From Muribaculaceae bacterium (GTDB lineage Bacteria; Bacteroidota; Bacteroidia; Bacteroidales; Muribaculaceae), in NCBI GenBank assembly GCA_017396945.1, contig JAFQKI010000001.1, forward strand, positions 62,001 through 126,000: DNA of 64,000 bases, given 5' to 3'. Below are positions 8,760-19,630 of this stretch, one piece after another (within the stretch, counting starts at the first letter, position 1; every line of letters begins with the position of its first letter). Position numbers and translations under genes: made by a program. The notes under the pieces were generated by a model. The model was given only the letters and a program-made list of their open reading frames with translations, made no database searches and was not told the origin of the DNA.

Positions 8760-9952
8760 AACTCAGGAGCAAATAATTTAAGAGTTTTGGTGATTGATTG
8801 ACCGGTTGTATCAGTTATTGTAAGTTGGAACTGATGTTCACCGGGGAAATAAATCAATAATGACATAAATAGCGTGATATCAAACGTCATATTGGTTTGA
8901 CCAATAACAGCATCACCTGTCGGAAAGCCCAATTCATTTAATGCGCCTTCCAAATCTCCGGGATAAGCCAAGTCAAATTCCGAATCCAAACCTACATTTT
9001 GCAAATCCTCCGTCGATAATCCCTGAGAATTAATTACTACTTTAAAATTGCTAATGCCTAATGGCGCAGAAATATCAACTTTTGCAATCAAAGACTCGGT
9101 AATTTCGTTTACGCCATCAAGATTAAGAGTTTCACTTGTAATTGTCGGAGCGTTATCTTCACCTTCTCCGGGGCGGTCATCGGGCAAAACATCATCATCA
9201 CCCGGAACATCTACCTCTACATCATCATAAGAAATATCGGCGTCAATTATAATATCGGGATTAATGGCACCGGTATTCAATGAGAATGTAATAATATGAT
9301 GTTGACCTACGGCAACGTCGGCAAATGTTTTATAGAAAGATACATAACGACCATCAACAGTTCCTTCAAACGATGCTACAAGTGTTGAGCTTTGAGATGG
9401 AAGCATAAAATATCCTGCACGTTGCTCACCTTTGACATAATCCAATGTTGCGTCACCGCCAACATTTATCTTCACAATCACATCATCGCCAAGGGCAGCT
9501 GCCAACGCTTCACTATAAGCCACCGACACTTTTACATTTGACAATGTGCATGTAACAGCACCGATTTCAGTAACTTTATTTTTCTCTATTTTAAATTCTT
9601 TTGATGCAAAATAATAAGGAGTATCCCACTGCGCAGCCTCAGGATTGTGAGATTTTACTTCTATAATATATTCACCAACTTCAAATGTGGCAACTTCAGG
9701 CATTTCGCTGTATTTCCATGAAGTTACGATTTCCTGAGTCTGAGTTTTTTTCACAACAATCTCAAAATCTGACAGATCTACCGATGTACGGCTAACGATA
9801 GTCTCGGTAGCGTCAACATCAATTGAAATTGAAGCCAACGACAAGTCTCCCGTCTCTTTTAGCAATTCATTGGGTTCCCAACTTTCACTGTCACATGAAT
9901 TGAACATTACAACTGCGGTCAACGCAAGCAATATGTTATATATCTTTTTCAT
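8756..9952 (-). CDS. DUF4493-type surface lipoprotein (second copy)
   Basis: A 398-residue lipoprotein with signal MKKIYNILLALTAVVMFNSC followed by DSESWE, an acidic start suited to surface export. It shows the same DUF4493 core as its neighbours: VGEYIIEVKSHNPEAAQWDTP, YYFASKEFKIEKNKVTE, then TCTLSNVKVSVAYSEAL and RAGYFMLPS. A Pro/Asp-rich linker (about residues 235-262) joins it to a C-terminal Ig-like region ending TDTTGQSITKTLKLFAPEL. It lies 29 bases after the first copy and overlaps the third copy by 4 bases. Confidence 0.85.
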   Translation of the reverse strand: MKKIYNILLALTAVVMFNSCDSESWEPNELLKETGDLSLASISIDVDATETIVSRTSVDLSDFEIVVKKTQTQEIVTSWKYSEMPEVATFEVGEYIIEVKSHNPEAAQWDTPYYFASKEFKIEKNKVTEIGAVTCTLSNVKVSVAYSEALAAALGDDVIVKINVGGDATLDYVKGEQRAGYFMLPSQSSTLVASFEGTVDGRYVSFYKTFADVAVGQHHIITFSLNTGAINPDIIIDADISYDDVEVDVPGDDDVLPDDRPGEGEDNAPTITSETLNLDGVNEITESLIAKVDISAPLGISNFKVVINSQGLSTEDLQNVGLDSEFDLAYPGDLEGALNELGFPTGDAVIGQTNMTFDITLFMSLLIYFPGEHQFQLTITDTTGQSITKTLKLFAPEL

Positions 9953-9981
9953 ATATAAGAGTTTATTATATTTCTAAATTA

Positions 9982-11166
9982 TTATTGTTTTGGAGTTGTA
10001 TTCACTATTAAAGAAATTGTATCGCTGATCTTGTCATAACCGTCTTTTACGACAACATTAAATATCGATTGAGTTGCGACGCCATTTGTTTTAATCTGAG
10101 ATAAGAATGACGTAAAATCAATTACAGCCATTTGATCAGGATTGCTCCACAAGCCTTTAACATCTAATCCTAATGATACTAACACTTCTTGAGTTGCCTT
10201 GTCTATAGACATCAAATCAACTTCAGCCGAAAGTCCGGCAGCAGTGAGCAGTTGAGACTGATGATTAAGCACAACAGATTTCAAGCCTCCACGTGCATTT
10301 ATAGTCATCTTTACCGGTGTTGCTGATACCACACCCTCTTCCAAAGAAATAGGTTGTCCACTCCCAAAACCTTCGGTATAAACTTCAGGTGCCGGACAAC
10401 TCATTATCTCATCACTCAAATCGATAATGACATCTTCACTCGCAAGCGTATCATCAAATTTCACAATGAGTTTCGCTTGTCCCATCTCTCCATTATTCAC
10501 ATCGAGTGTCGCATGATAATGATGACGAGCAAGCGCATTTTCATTCAATAAAACTTGATAGGTTGCGGTTGCTCCACTATATTTTGTAACCGAGATATTC
10601 AACTTGATAGAACCGGGAACAAAATATGCGGCTCTTGTCTCGCTCTTGGCATAAGAAATTTTTGTACCGGTCGAAGAAACAACCGACACCGCATAATCAG
10701 TAAAAAATCCTTTAAACGCATCGGTATATCCTACCGAAACCATTGTATTAGCAAGAGTACATGTTATGTTGACTTGTGTAGTCGAAGCCTCAGTGATTTC
10801 AAACTCTTCCGAACCGTAAAAACAAGGCTTTTCAAAACCCTCATCTGACACATCGCCATAAAATGCCTCCATGAAATAAGAGCCGATTTTATACGATTCA
10901 TTTTGATTGAACGACGATAATGAATTCCACTCATTTACCAATGTTCCATCATTACTCTTCAAAGCCAACTTGAAATCATCGATTTGAGGGATATCAACAA
11001 CCGACCGACGTTCTGGAACTGTAGTAGCACTAATCACATCGGCATCCATGTCTAAATTCAGACTGATTTTGCCCTCGGCCACATTTTCAGGAAATGCAAT
11101 CTCATCAGAAGAACACCCACAGATAAATGCAGGTAACAAAAGGAATAAGAGTTTGTTTTTTTTCAT
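9982..11166 (-). CDS. DUF4493-type surface lipoprotein (first copy, operon leader)
   Basis: A 394-residue lipoprotein. The signal peptide MKKNKLLFLLLPAFICGC is followed by SSDE, which resembles the surface-export signal. The DUF4493 core is visible as KIGSYFMEAFYGDVSDEGF, PCFYGSEEFEITEAS, TCTLANTMVSVGYTDAF and RAAYFVPGS. The C-terminal part is an Ig-like region (VVKDGYDKISDTISLIVN). The start at 11166 is chosen over 11238 because the lipoprotein signal begins there. It is the first gene of the eight-gene operon and is divergent from the nucleotide-sugar dehydratase gene. A weak -7-like TAACTTTA lies about 90 bases upstream. Confidence 0.85.
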   Translation of the reverse strand: MKKNKLLFLLLPAFICGCSSDEIAFPENVAEGKISLNLDMDADVISATTVPERRSVVDIPQIDDFKLALKSNDGTLVNEWNSLSSFNQNESYKIGSYFMEAFYGDVSDEGFEKPCFYGSEEFEITEASTTQVNITCTLANTMVSVGYTDAFKGFFTDYAVSVVSSTGTKISYAKSETRAAYFVPGSIKLNISVTKYSGATATYQVLLNENALARHHYHATLDVNNGEMGQAKLIVKFDDTLASEDVIIDLSDEIMSCPAPEVYTEGFGSGQPISLEEGVVSATPVKMTINARGGLKSVVLNHQSQLLTAAGLSAEVDLMSIDKATQEVLVSLGLDVKGLWSNPDQMAVIDFTSFLSQIKTNGVATQSIFNVVVKDGYDKISDTISLIVNTTPKQ

Positions 11167-11455
11167 ATATAAAACATTGACCACAAAGAAAATAGCGACC
11201 AAATAAGCAGTTCTCATAAAAACCGCCAAATCGGTCACCTTAATTTGTTTGTAAAGTTAGTTGATTTATTTTAACTGAGACTACTTATTGCCGTTAAATT
11301 ACATTAACATCTTTTTAATTGAAACAGATTTATTCAAATTTGGAAGATTATTCCATTCATTGCGACATTAAAACATACTCAAAAATTGTTACTTCCAAAA
11401 ATTCCTATTACTTTTGTAGAAGTATTAAAATTTTGCGAGCTATTATTCAAAAAAG

Positions 11456-13459
11456 ATGAAAGCCCAATCTATATTATCAAGCATATCTACATCAGCACTA
11501 ATGCGTCTTATAATACTTACCCCTTCACCTCGGTGGGTTGTGTTATTGACCGATTTAATTATTGTTACTGTCAGTTGCATACTTACATACCATTTCAACC
11601 CATCAATTGGAGCAAATGACAGCTTTATATATTCACCAATTGTCAAAAGCGCTATTATTGTCGGCATATACTTAGCCTTCAGCATTACACTTAGAACATA
11701 CAAATACATCGCACGACTATCGGTAATTGAGGATGTCTATCGTTTAGCCCTGTTGGTATCATTGTCATCTGCGTTGCTGACTGTCATTGCTCTTATATTT
11801 GAATATGCTATCGGTTATAGATATTTCAGCATTTGGAATATCTTCACGATAGGGATGTTTACATTTGCCACAATGATGAGCATCCGATTGATTTTGAAAT
11901 ATCTATACAATCGCATTTGTGGCACTAACGCTCCTCGTAAACCGGTAATAATTTTAGGTTCCGCACTAAACTCATTCACCTTTGCAAGTGCATTAAAAAA
12001 TGAGGTTAACGGGCAATTTGAACCGGTTGCGATGCTAAGTTTATCAGATAAAGAAATCGGGTCGATTGTCAATGGCATACCAATCCTAAAATACAACCCC
12101 GACCACTTGAAAGAGATATTCCAATCATACAACTGTAACACATTGCTGTTTCTTGCGACACAGATTGAAATGATGCGCAACGGTCTTGCCGATGAATTTC
12201 TAAACAACCACATAAAGTTATTGATGTTAAATCAGGTTGAGGAGTTTGACATTAATGGATCGACCTATCCCAACCTTTCATTGCACGTCAAAAACATCAA
12301 AATTGAAGATTTGCTGGGACGCAAACAGATTGACAACGACAACCCATATATCGAGCAACAGATCACCGATCAAACGATATTGATTACAGGTGCCGCCGGC
12401 TCTATCGGTAGCGAGATTGTCAGACAAGTCGCGCAACTTAACGCCAAAGAGATCATCCTCGTTGACCAGGCTGAGACCCCAATGCATGAAATTCAAATCG
12501 AATTGGAGGAGAACTATCCGACAATGAAAACTCACTTATTCATCGGCGACATAACAAATCGCTCACGAATGGAAGAAGTGTTCAAGAAGTATCACCCGCG
12601 ATTTGTCTATCATGCCGCGGCATACAAGCATGTGCCAATGATGGAACACAACCCATCAGAAGCGATATTGACCAACGTATTCGGAACAAAGAACATTGCC
12701 GATTTATCAATAGCATACGACGTTGAGAAATTTGTAATGATTTCGACCGATAAGGCTGTAAACCCGACAAACATAATGGGGGCGTCAAAACGCATCGCCG
12801 AGATATATGTGCAATCATTGTTCCTACACAATAAAAGACGCGACAAAAAGTCCACTCAATTTATCACAACACGTTTTGGCAATGTATTGGGTAGTAATGG
12901 TTCTGTAATACCTCGTTTCCGTAAACAGATTGAGGAGGGAGGTCCTGTAACAGTTACACATCGTGAAATAATCAGATATTTCATGACCATTCCAGAGGCT
13001 TGCTCTTTGGTGTTAGAAGCCGGATGCATGGGAAATGGCGGAGAAATATATATTTTCGACATGGGTAAACCGGTTAAGATATACGACCTTGCTTGTCGCA
13101 TGATTACTCTCGCCGGATTAAAGCCCAATGAGGATATCAAAATCATTGAAACCGGATTGCGTCCCGGCGAAAAACTCTATGAAGAGCTACTCAACAACAA
13201 AGAACAAACTATTGCGACTCATCATAAAAAAATCAAAATCGCCAAAGTGCGCACCTATGAGTATGACAACGTTATCAATCATCTCAACTCATTACTTGGA
13301 TATGCCAACAAAGGGAAAATTCGTGATATGGTGACTGAGATGAAACATATTGTACCGGAATTTAAATCTCAAAACTCCCAATGGAGCGAAATCGACAAAG
13401 AGATAAACTCCGATGAACATGTAAAAGAGACCAATCCCGCTGTAAATCAGTATTTCTAA
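11456..13459 (+). CDS. membrane nucleotide-sugar 4,6-dehydratase (CapD/WbpM/PglF family)
   Basis: A 667-residue inner-membrane enzyme that most likely dehydrates UDP-N-acetylglucosamine to the 4-keto-6-deoxy sugar, the first step toward di-N-acetylated or deoxyamino sugars of capsules, O-antigens or glycoproteins. Residues ~20-150 contain four membrane segments. A first Rossmann-like region starts around 165 (PVIILGSALNSF). The catalytic SDR domain starts near residue 307 with ITGAAGSIGSE and contains AAAYKHVPMMEHNP and ISTDKAVNPTNIMGASKR, where the usual SDR tyrosine is methionine, as is normal in this family. Length is normal. It stands alone, divergent from the operon and followed by a DUF4923 gene 24 bases downstream. 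Confidence 0.93.
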   Translation: MKAQSILSSISTSALMRLIILTPSPRWVVLLTDLIIVTVSCILTYHFNPSIGANDSFIYSPIVKSAIIVGIYLAFSITLRTYKYIARLSVIEDVYRLALLVSLSSALLTVIALIFEYAIGYRYFSIWNIFTIGMFTFATMMSIRLILKYLYNRICGTNAPRKPVIILGSALNSFTFASALKNEVNGQFEPVAMLSLSDKEIGSIVNGIPILKYNPDHLKEIFQSYNCNTLLFLATQIEMMRNGLADEFLNNHIKLLMLNQVEEFDINGSTYPNLSLHVKNIKIEDLLGRKQIDNDNPYIEQQITDQTILITGAAGSIGSEIVRQVAQLNAKEIILVDQAETPMHEIQIELEENYPTMKTHLFIGDITNRSRMEEVFKKYHPRFVYHAAAYKHVPMMEHNPSEAILTNVFGTKNIADLSIAYDVEKFVMISTDKAVNPTNIMGASKRIAEIYVQSLFLHNKRRDKKSTQFITTRFGNVLGSNGSVIPRFRKQIEEGGPVTVTHREIIRYFMTIPEACSLVLEAGCMGNGGEIYIFDMGKPVKIYDLACRMITLAGLKPNEDIKIIETGLRPGEKLYEELLNNKEQTIATHHKKIKIAKVRTYEYDNVINHLNSLLGYANKGKIRDMVTEMKHIVPEFKSQNSQWSEIDKEINSDEHVKETNPAVNQYF

Positions 13460-13483
13460 AAAATATATTAAAGCAAAAAACAA

Positions 13484-14125
13484 ATGAGAAAAATTTCAAT
13501 TATCTCAAGCGTAATTATTCTTTTACTCACATCTACTAACGGATATGCGTTTGACTTGAGTTCATTGTTTGGTGGTTCAAAAGAAAATGGCTCTACAGTC
13601 GGCAGCGCAATAAGTAACATTCTCACAGATTTGACATCAACAAGCGAGTTTGACATCAACAACCTCGTTGGAACATGGAATTACTCCAGCCCGGCTGTAA
13701 ATTTCAAAAGCAACGATGTTTTGACCAACGTCGGCGGTAGTGCGGCATCAGGAGTTGTTGAAAGCAAATTAGAATCATACTATCAGATAGCCGGCATCAA
13801 TACTCTCACATTCACAGTTGATAGCAATCTAAAATTTTCGATGGCGACAAAAATAGTCACTCTCAACGGAACCATTGAAAAAGGTGAGAATGGAACATTG
13901 ATTTTTAATTTCAACGCATTTGACAAAATCAAAATCGGCAAAATCACTGCCTATGCCGAGAAATCAGGGAATAATCTCAGTCTCACATTCGACGTTTCTA
14001 AAATCATCACTATTGCAGAGAAAATATCTTCAATCGCAAATAATGACACGTTTAAAAGCGCGGTTGCCATTCTGAAAAATTATGACGGAATATATGTAGG
14101 ATTTAACGTCACCAAACAACGTTAA
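13484..14125 (+). CDS. DUF4923 family exported protein
   Basis: A 213-residue exported protein with signal peptide MRKISIISSVIILLLTSTNG and mature start YAFDLSSLFGG. The sequence LVGTWNYSSPAVNFKSNDVL, followed by GGSAASGVVESKL, is the lipocalin-like pattern of the DUF4923 family found in Bacteroidales. Function is unknown. It lies 24 bases after the dehydratase gene, probably on the same transcript, and is followed by a strong terminator. Confidence 0.82.
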   Translation: MRKISIISSVIILLLTSTNGYAFDLSSLFGGSKENGSTVGSAISNILTDLTSTSEFDINNLVGTWNYSSPAVNFKSNDVLTNVGGSAASGVVESKLESYYQIAGINTLTFTVDSNLKFSMATKIVTLNGTIEKGENGTLIFNFNAFDKIKIGKITAYAEKSGNNLSLTFDVSKIITIAEKISSIANNDTFKSAVAILKNYDGIYVGFNVTKQR

Positions 14126-14139
14126 TCGGTTTCAACCTA

Positions 14140-14183
14140 AAACGACAGAGGCGCGTCAAAAAAATGACGCGCCTCTGTCGTTT
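14140..14183. terminator. bidirectional terminator between convergent genes
   Basis: A perfect 19-base inverted repeat (14140-14158 and 14165-14183) with a six-adenine loop. Outer ends are AAA/TTT and the core GGCGCGTCA is GC-rich. It lies between the plus-strand DUF4923 gene and the minus-strand Dabb gene and can serve both. Confidence 0.88.
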
Positions 14184-14197
14184 CTATATCGTTGAGA

Positions 14198-14491
14198 TTA
14201 AAACTCGTAATCAACACATGCACGATCACCTTTGTGTCCGGCGAGCAAGCCCGCTGCGGCAACGTGTGCTGGATGTTTAGCATAAACCTCAACATCAGCC
14301 ATTGAATCTACAATAGCGGTCAAAACCACGTCCCATGTCTCAGCAGGATTTTCATTAATACCCACTTCCATCGAACGGAGCACTTCAATCTGTTCGGGCA
14401 ACGCCAATAGCGCAGCCTTGAATTTTTCGGCAACCTCACGACGCTCTGCATCGGTTCCGGTCAATTTAAACGCAACAATATGCTTTACCAT
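14198..14491 (-). CDS. Dabb family (stress-responsive A/B barrel) protein
   Basis: A 97-residue cytoplasmic protein starting MVKHIVAFKLTG with the dimeric alpha/beta-barrel pattern: MEVGINE in the middle, DVVLTAIVDSMADVEVYAKH, then HPAHVAAAG. The length equals a single Dabb domain. The function of this group in bacteria is not settled. It lies 26 bases downstream of the ABC-F gene and may be co-transcribed with it. Confidence 0.85.
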   Translation of the reverse strand: MVKHIVAFKLTGTDAERREVAEKFKAALLALPEQIEVLRSMEVGINENPAETWDVVLTAIVDSMADVEVYAKHPAHVAAAGLLAGHKGDRACVDYEF

Positions 14492-14517
14492 AATTCTTTA
14501 TATTTTATTTTGTATTT

Positions 14518-16173
<1,656 letters not shown>

Positions 16174-16187
16174 TTAGGGTAATAGCA

Positions 16188-16217
16188 AAGGCGTGCCGCT
16201 GTGAAGTGGCACGCCTT
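16188..16217 (-). terminator. GC-rich hairpin after the BspA-like gene
   Basis: The arms AAGGCGTGCC (16188-16197) and GGCACGCCTT (16208-16217) pair perfectly with a 10-base loop. It lies 24 bases downstream of the BspA-like stop on the minus strand. No long U tract follows, so termination is likely but may be weak. Confidence 0.55.
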
Positions 16218-16241
16218 GTGTAAAAAGTTTTTAGAGTTATA

Positions 16242-19200
16242 TTATCTTACGATAAGACGGAGTGTCTTGCGGTGTGAGCCGTCGGTGACGGTCATCAAGT
16301 ATAAACCGTTGGCGATGTTCAACTCGATGGGTTGATATTCACCGTCGGCAGGAATGAAGCCGTTGGCAACCACGCCGCCGTTGGTGGTGAGGATATAATA
16401 TTCGGCTTCGATGGCTGATGTTCCTGCAACTTTAACCCATGCTGTGGCTGTGGCGGGATTTTCTCGCAACATCACGTCAAAGTTGTTGCTGTCATCAACT
16501 TCGATATATTCAATGCCTGCGGGGTCTTCTCCGGTAGAGAATTCCTCTTCCGCTCCATAGAATGTGCCTTGTGCTGTCTTGACATACGCACGATAGCGGT
16601 AGGTCGAGTTATATTCAAGGTTGGCGAGCGTGGCGGTCATAGAGATGCCCGAAGCCTTAACGGTCATAACGGTAGATGTGGCGCGAGAGGCTGGCACTTT
16701 CCAATACTCAAATCCTTGTTCGCTGATATCGTCGGTACCGGGGAGAGCATACCCTTTGACGGTGACAGAGTTATTGACAACAGAACGTTCGCTGAAGGTG
16801 CGTACCTCAGGCTCGAAATACACATTGGCATCTCCGGTAAAGAATGTTATCCATTCACCATAATAGGTTGTGCCACTTGATGAGGTGTAGTAGGGTCGGC
16901 ACTTGTAATATACATCGGGATTGAGATTGAGATTGCGGAGCGAGCCAATAAGCATACCATCAACAACAGGACATGGAGCCTTGCTTGGGGCGAGACTTTC
17001 GGGAGCGTCATAGCGTTTCCACTCAAAACCTGTACCGGCTGTTGCATCGCAATTTGTCTCAACGCTCAATCTTGCACTTGTGGTTGAAGTAGCGGTAAAT
17101 CCACCATTGCTCCATGTCAAATCTCCGGTAGTGAAATATTTATAAGTCGAGTAAACACCACCCTCTTGAGTTTTGACAGCATAATATATAGTATAACTTG
17201 TCTTGGGATTAAGATTGTAAACTGTAATAGTGTTGTTGCCGTCATAATTGGTTACACTACTGCCATAGTTAATACCCTCGCCAAGTATGGTCACGTCACC
17301 ATTGGTATATGTTCCGATTGCCGATACCGAAGTAGTTGTTGTGCTACCAGAGAGGTATGCGCTAAATGATTGAGTAGTGAAGCTAAAATCCTTAATGGGG
17401 CAATAAATACCATTGATTATCAATGCAAGGTCATAACTGCTGATTGTTGAACCCGGTTTTAAACCGGTGAGTTTAGCAACTCCATTCGCGGCCTGTGCTT
17501 TATCGTTATCGCTGTAATATAACCCCAAGTTATATTGCGTGGGGGATGTTAATCGGATTGTGGCTGTAGTTTGAGTTGTTGCAACAACACTGCCATCAAT
17601 CAATTTATTGCAACCCCTAAATGCATCTGTTCCAATAGATGATAAACCATCTCCACCTGATAATGACGCCAAGTTGGAGCAATTATAAAACGCATAGGAG
17701 CCGATAGTGGACACCGAGTTGGGAATAGTTACCGATGTCAAACCGGTGCAACCATAGAACGCATAAGAAGGAATATTTGTAACATTATCGCCAATATTTA
17801 GTGTTGTAAAATTAGTACATCCACTAAATACCGGATAACTTGAACTGCCCATTGTTGTACAATTTGTAGCACTAAAGTTGACTGTTGTCAAGCCGGTGCA
17901 ACCATAGAACGCATAACTGCCAATCGTGGTCACCGAGTTGGGGATAGTTACCGAGGTTAAGCCGGTGCAACCATAGAACGCATAACTGCCAATCGTGGTC
18001 ACCGAGTTGGGGATAGTTACCGAGGTTAAGCCGGTGCAACCATAGAACGCATAACTGCCAATCGTGGTCACTGAGTTGGGGATAGTCACCGAGGTCAAGC
18101 CGGTGCAACCTTTGAACGCATAATTTGGTATATTTTGCACATTATTTCCTATAGTTACTGTTTTTAGGTTTGAGCAACCTTCAAATACCGGATAACCATA
18201 ACTTCCCATCGTTGTGCAATTAGTAGCATTGAAGTTTACAGTTGTCAAGCCGGTGCAATTATTGAACGCATCTTTGCCAATCGAGGTTACTGAGTTAGGT
18301 ATAGTTACAGAGGTTAAGCCGGTGCAACCTTTGAACGCAAAATTGCCAATTGAGGTCACAGAGTTGGGGATAGTTACCTCTGTCAAGCCTTTGCAATTAT
18401 AGAACGCATAGGCTTTAATCTCAGTAATATCATTTGGAATAACCAAATCTATAACTTCTGAACCATTTAACACTAATTTATCTGCATAATATAATGGATT
18501 TGAATCGGAATCAGCAAAAGTAATTTTACACCAAGCTGAAAGGTCTGTGATATTAACCTCCAACAAACCGGAGCAACCAAGGAACGCAGAGGAGCCAATC
18601 GAAGTCACTGAGTTGGGAATAGTTACCGAGGTCAAGCCGCTGCAACCCATGAATGCATCGTAGCCAATCGTGGTCACGGAATTGGGGATAGTTACCGAAG
18701 TCAAGCCGGTGCAACCATAGAACGCAGAGTTGCCAATTGAGGTCACTGAGTTGGGAATAGTTACCGAGGTCAAGCCGGTGCAATCACTGAACGCAGAGTT
18801 GTCAATTGTGGTTACTGAGTTACCAATGGTTACCGAGGTCAAGCCGGTGCAATCACTGAACGCAGAGTTGCCAATTGTGGTTACTGAGTTAGGAATAGTT
18901 ACTGATGTCATTATATCATAACCTTCAAAGGCATAATCTTTAATTTCTGTAATTTCATTAGGTATAACCAATTTCGTAATATCAGTTCCATTTAATTTTA
19001 ATTTATCTGCATAACGTAATGGATTGGAATATAAACTAAAATCTATTTTACACCACGCAAATAAATCTGAGATATTAACCTCTGTCAATCCGGTGCAACC
19101 ATAAAACGCAGATTCGCCAATTGAAGTCACCGAGTTAGGGATAGTTACCGAAGTCAAGCCGGTGCAACCCATGAACGCACATTCGCCAATCGAGGTCACG

Positions 19201-19430
19201 GAATAGGTAGTGCCGGAATAGGTTACAGCCTCGGGGATAACGACACTGCCGGTGTATTCGTTGGCAACAGCATCGTAAGAACCACCACTGTAAGTGACAG
19301 CAACAGTTTTGTCGGTTGAAGAGGTGATGTTGTAGTAGATGCCATCGACCTTGAAGTCGTGGGCTGAGAGGGGGATTGAGGTGAGGAGCAGGGCTACAAG
19401 GAGTAGCGGAATGCGTAAAATCTTTTTCAT
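16242..19430 (-). CDS. BspA-like leucine-rich-repeat surface protein with T9SS-like C-terminus
   Basis: A 1062-residue secreted protein. The signal peptide (MKKILRIPLLLVALLLTSIP) is followed by about 20 LRR_5/BspA-type repeats of ~23 residues (AFYGCTGLTSVTIPNSV) across roughly residues 60-640, interrupted by two DLxAWCKI-containing inserts. Fibronectin-like segments follow (640-960). The last ~80 residues, ending GLYLMTVTDGSHRKTLRLIVR, resemble a type A T9SS sorting domain, so the protein is probably exported by the T9SS and attached to the surface. BspA-like proteins often bind host matrix or other bacteria. The three most identical repeats are at 17890-18096. A long leader and a good promoter precede it. 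Confidence 0.88.
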   Translation of the reverse strand: MKKILRIPLLLVALLLTSIPLSAHDFKVDGIYYNITSSTDKTVAVTYSGGSYDAVANEYTGSVVIPEAVTYSGTTYSVTSIGECAFMGCTGLTSVTIPNSVTSIGESAFYGCTGLTEVNISDLFAWCKIDFSLYSNPLRYADKLKLNGTDITKLVIPNEITEIKDYAFEGYDIMTSVTIPNSVTTIGNSAFSDCTGLTSVTIGNSVTTIDNSAFSDCTGLTSVTIPNSVTSIGNSAFYGCTGLTSVTIPNSVTTIGYDAFMGCSGLTSVTIPNSVTSIGSSAFLGCSGLLEVNITDLSAWCKITFADSDSNPLYYADKLVLNGSEVIDLVIPNDITEIKAYAFYNCKGLTEVTIPNSVTSIGNFAFKGCTGLTSVTIPNSVTSIGKDAFNNCTGLTTVNFNATNCTTMGSYGYPVFEGCSNLKTVTIGNNVQNIPNYAFKGCTGLTSVTIPNSVTTIGSYAFYGCTGLTSVTIPNSVTTIGSYAFYGCTGLTSVTIPNSVTTIGSYAFYGCTGLTTVNFSATNCTTMGSSSYPVFSGCTNFTTLNIGDNVTNIPSYAFYGCTGLTSVTIPNSVSTIGSYAFYNCSNLASLSGGDGLSSIGTDAFRGCNKLIDGSVVATTQTTATIRLTSPTQYNLGLYYSDNDKAQAANGVAKLTGLKPGSTISSYDLALIINGIYCPIKDFSFTTQSFSAYLSGSTTTTSVSAIGTYTNGDVTILGEGINYGSSVTNYDGNNTITVYNLNPKTSYTIYYAVKTQEGGVYSTYKYFTTGDLTWSNGGFTATSTTSARLSVETNCDATAGTGFEWKRYDAPESLAPSKAPCPVVDGMLIGSLRNLNLNPDVYYKCRPYYTSSSGTTYYGEWITFFTGDANVYFEPEVRTFSERSVVNNSVTVKGYALPGTDDISEQGFEYWKVPASRATSTVMTVKASGISMTATLANLEYNSTYRYRAYVKTAQGTFYGAEEEFSTGEDPAGIEYIEVDDSNNFDVMLRENPATATAWVKVAGTSAIEAEYYILTTNGGVVANGFIPADGEYQPIELNIANGLYLMTVTDGSHRKTLRLIVR
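17890..18096 (-). repeat. tandem 69-base repeats inside the BspA-like gene
   Basis: Three head-to-tail 69-base units start at 17890, 17959 and 18028; a diverging fourth starts at 18097. The first two are identical as read, the third differs at a few positions. Each unit encodes one 23-residue leucine-rich repeat and keeps the frame. Such near-identity suggests recent duplication and possible length variation by recombination. Confidence 0.85.
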
Positions 19431-19516
19431 TGAGATGAATGTTTTTGTGTGCCTCCTGTGTCCCCGAATTTGGCGATTAATAAATAGCGATTGATTAGGT
19501 TATAAAAATGCGAAAA

Positions 19517-19630
19517 CGTGGGACATTGCCAGTTTATTTATTCGTAGGTATCGCCAAACACCTTGCACATAATAAACAGTCCACTCCCACGCCTATATCG
19601 AATATCTCGATGCCCCTTGTCGGGGAGTGG
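19517..19630 (-). promoter_or_regulatory. structured 5' leader of the BspA-like gene, candidate attenuator
   Basis: Within a leader of about 335 bases, the minus-strand RNA can form CCACTCCC (19630-19623) with GGGAGTGG (19588-19581), or CGTGGGA (19591-19585) with TCCCACG (19523-19517). The second helix is reinforced by GTTTATT (19577-19571) with AATAAAC (19538-19532). The two helices share bases 19585-19588, so they exclude each other. The later helix is followed by a U-rich stretch (UUUUCGCAUUUUU), like an intrinsic terminator. A short CCCC-GACAA-GGGG hairpin competes with the first helix. Regulation is inferred. Confidence 0.45.

Noticed and set aside
17890-18108. Regular 69-base repeats as a possible CRISPR array
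   Set aside because: There are no spacers, the repeats are in frame and encode leucine-rich repeats.
18553-18783. Reading frames antisense or out of frame in the BspA-like repeats
   Set aside because: They only mirror the repeat structure of the real gene.
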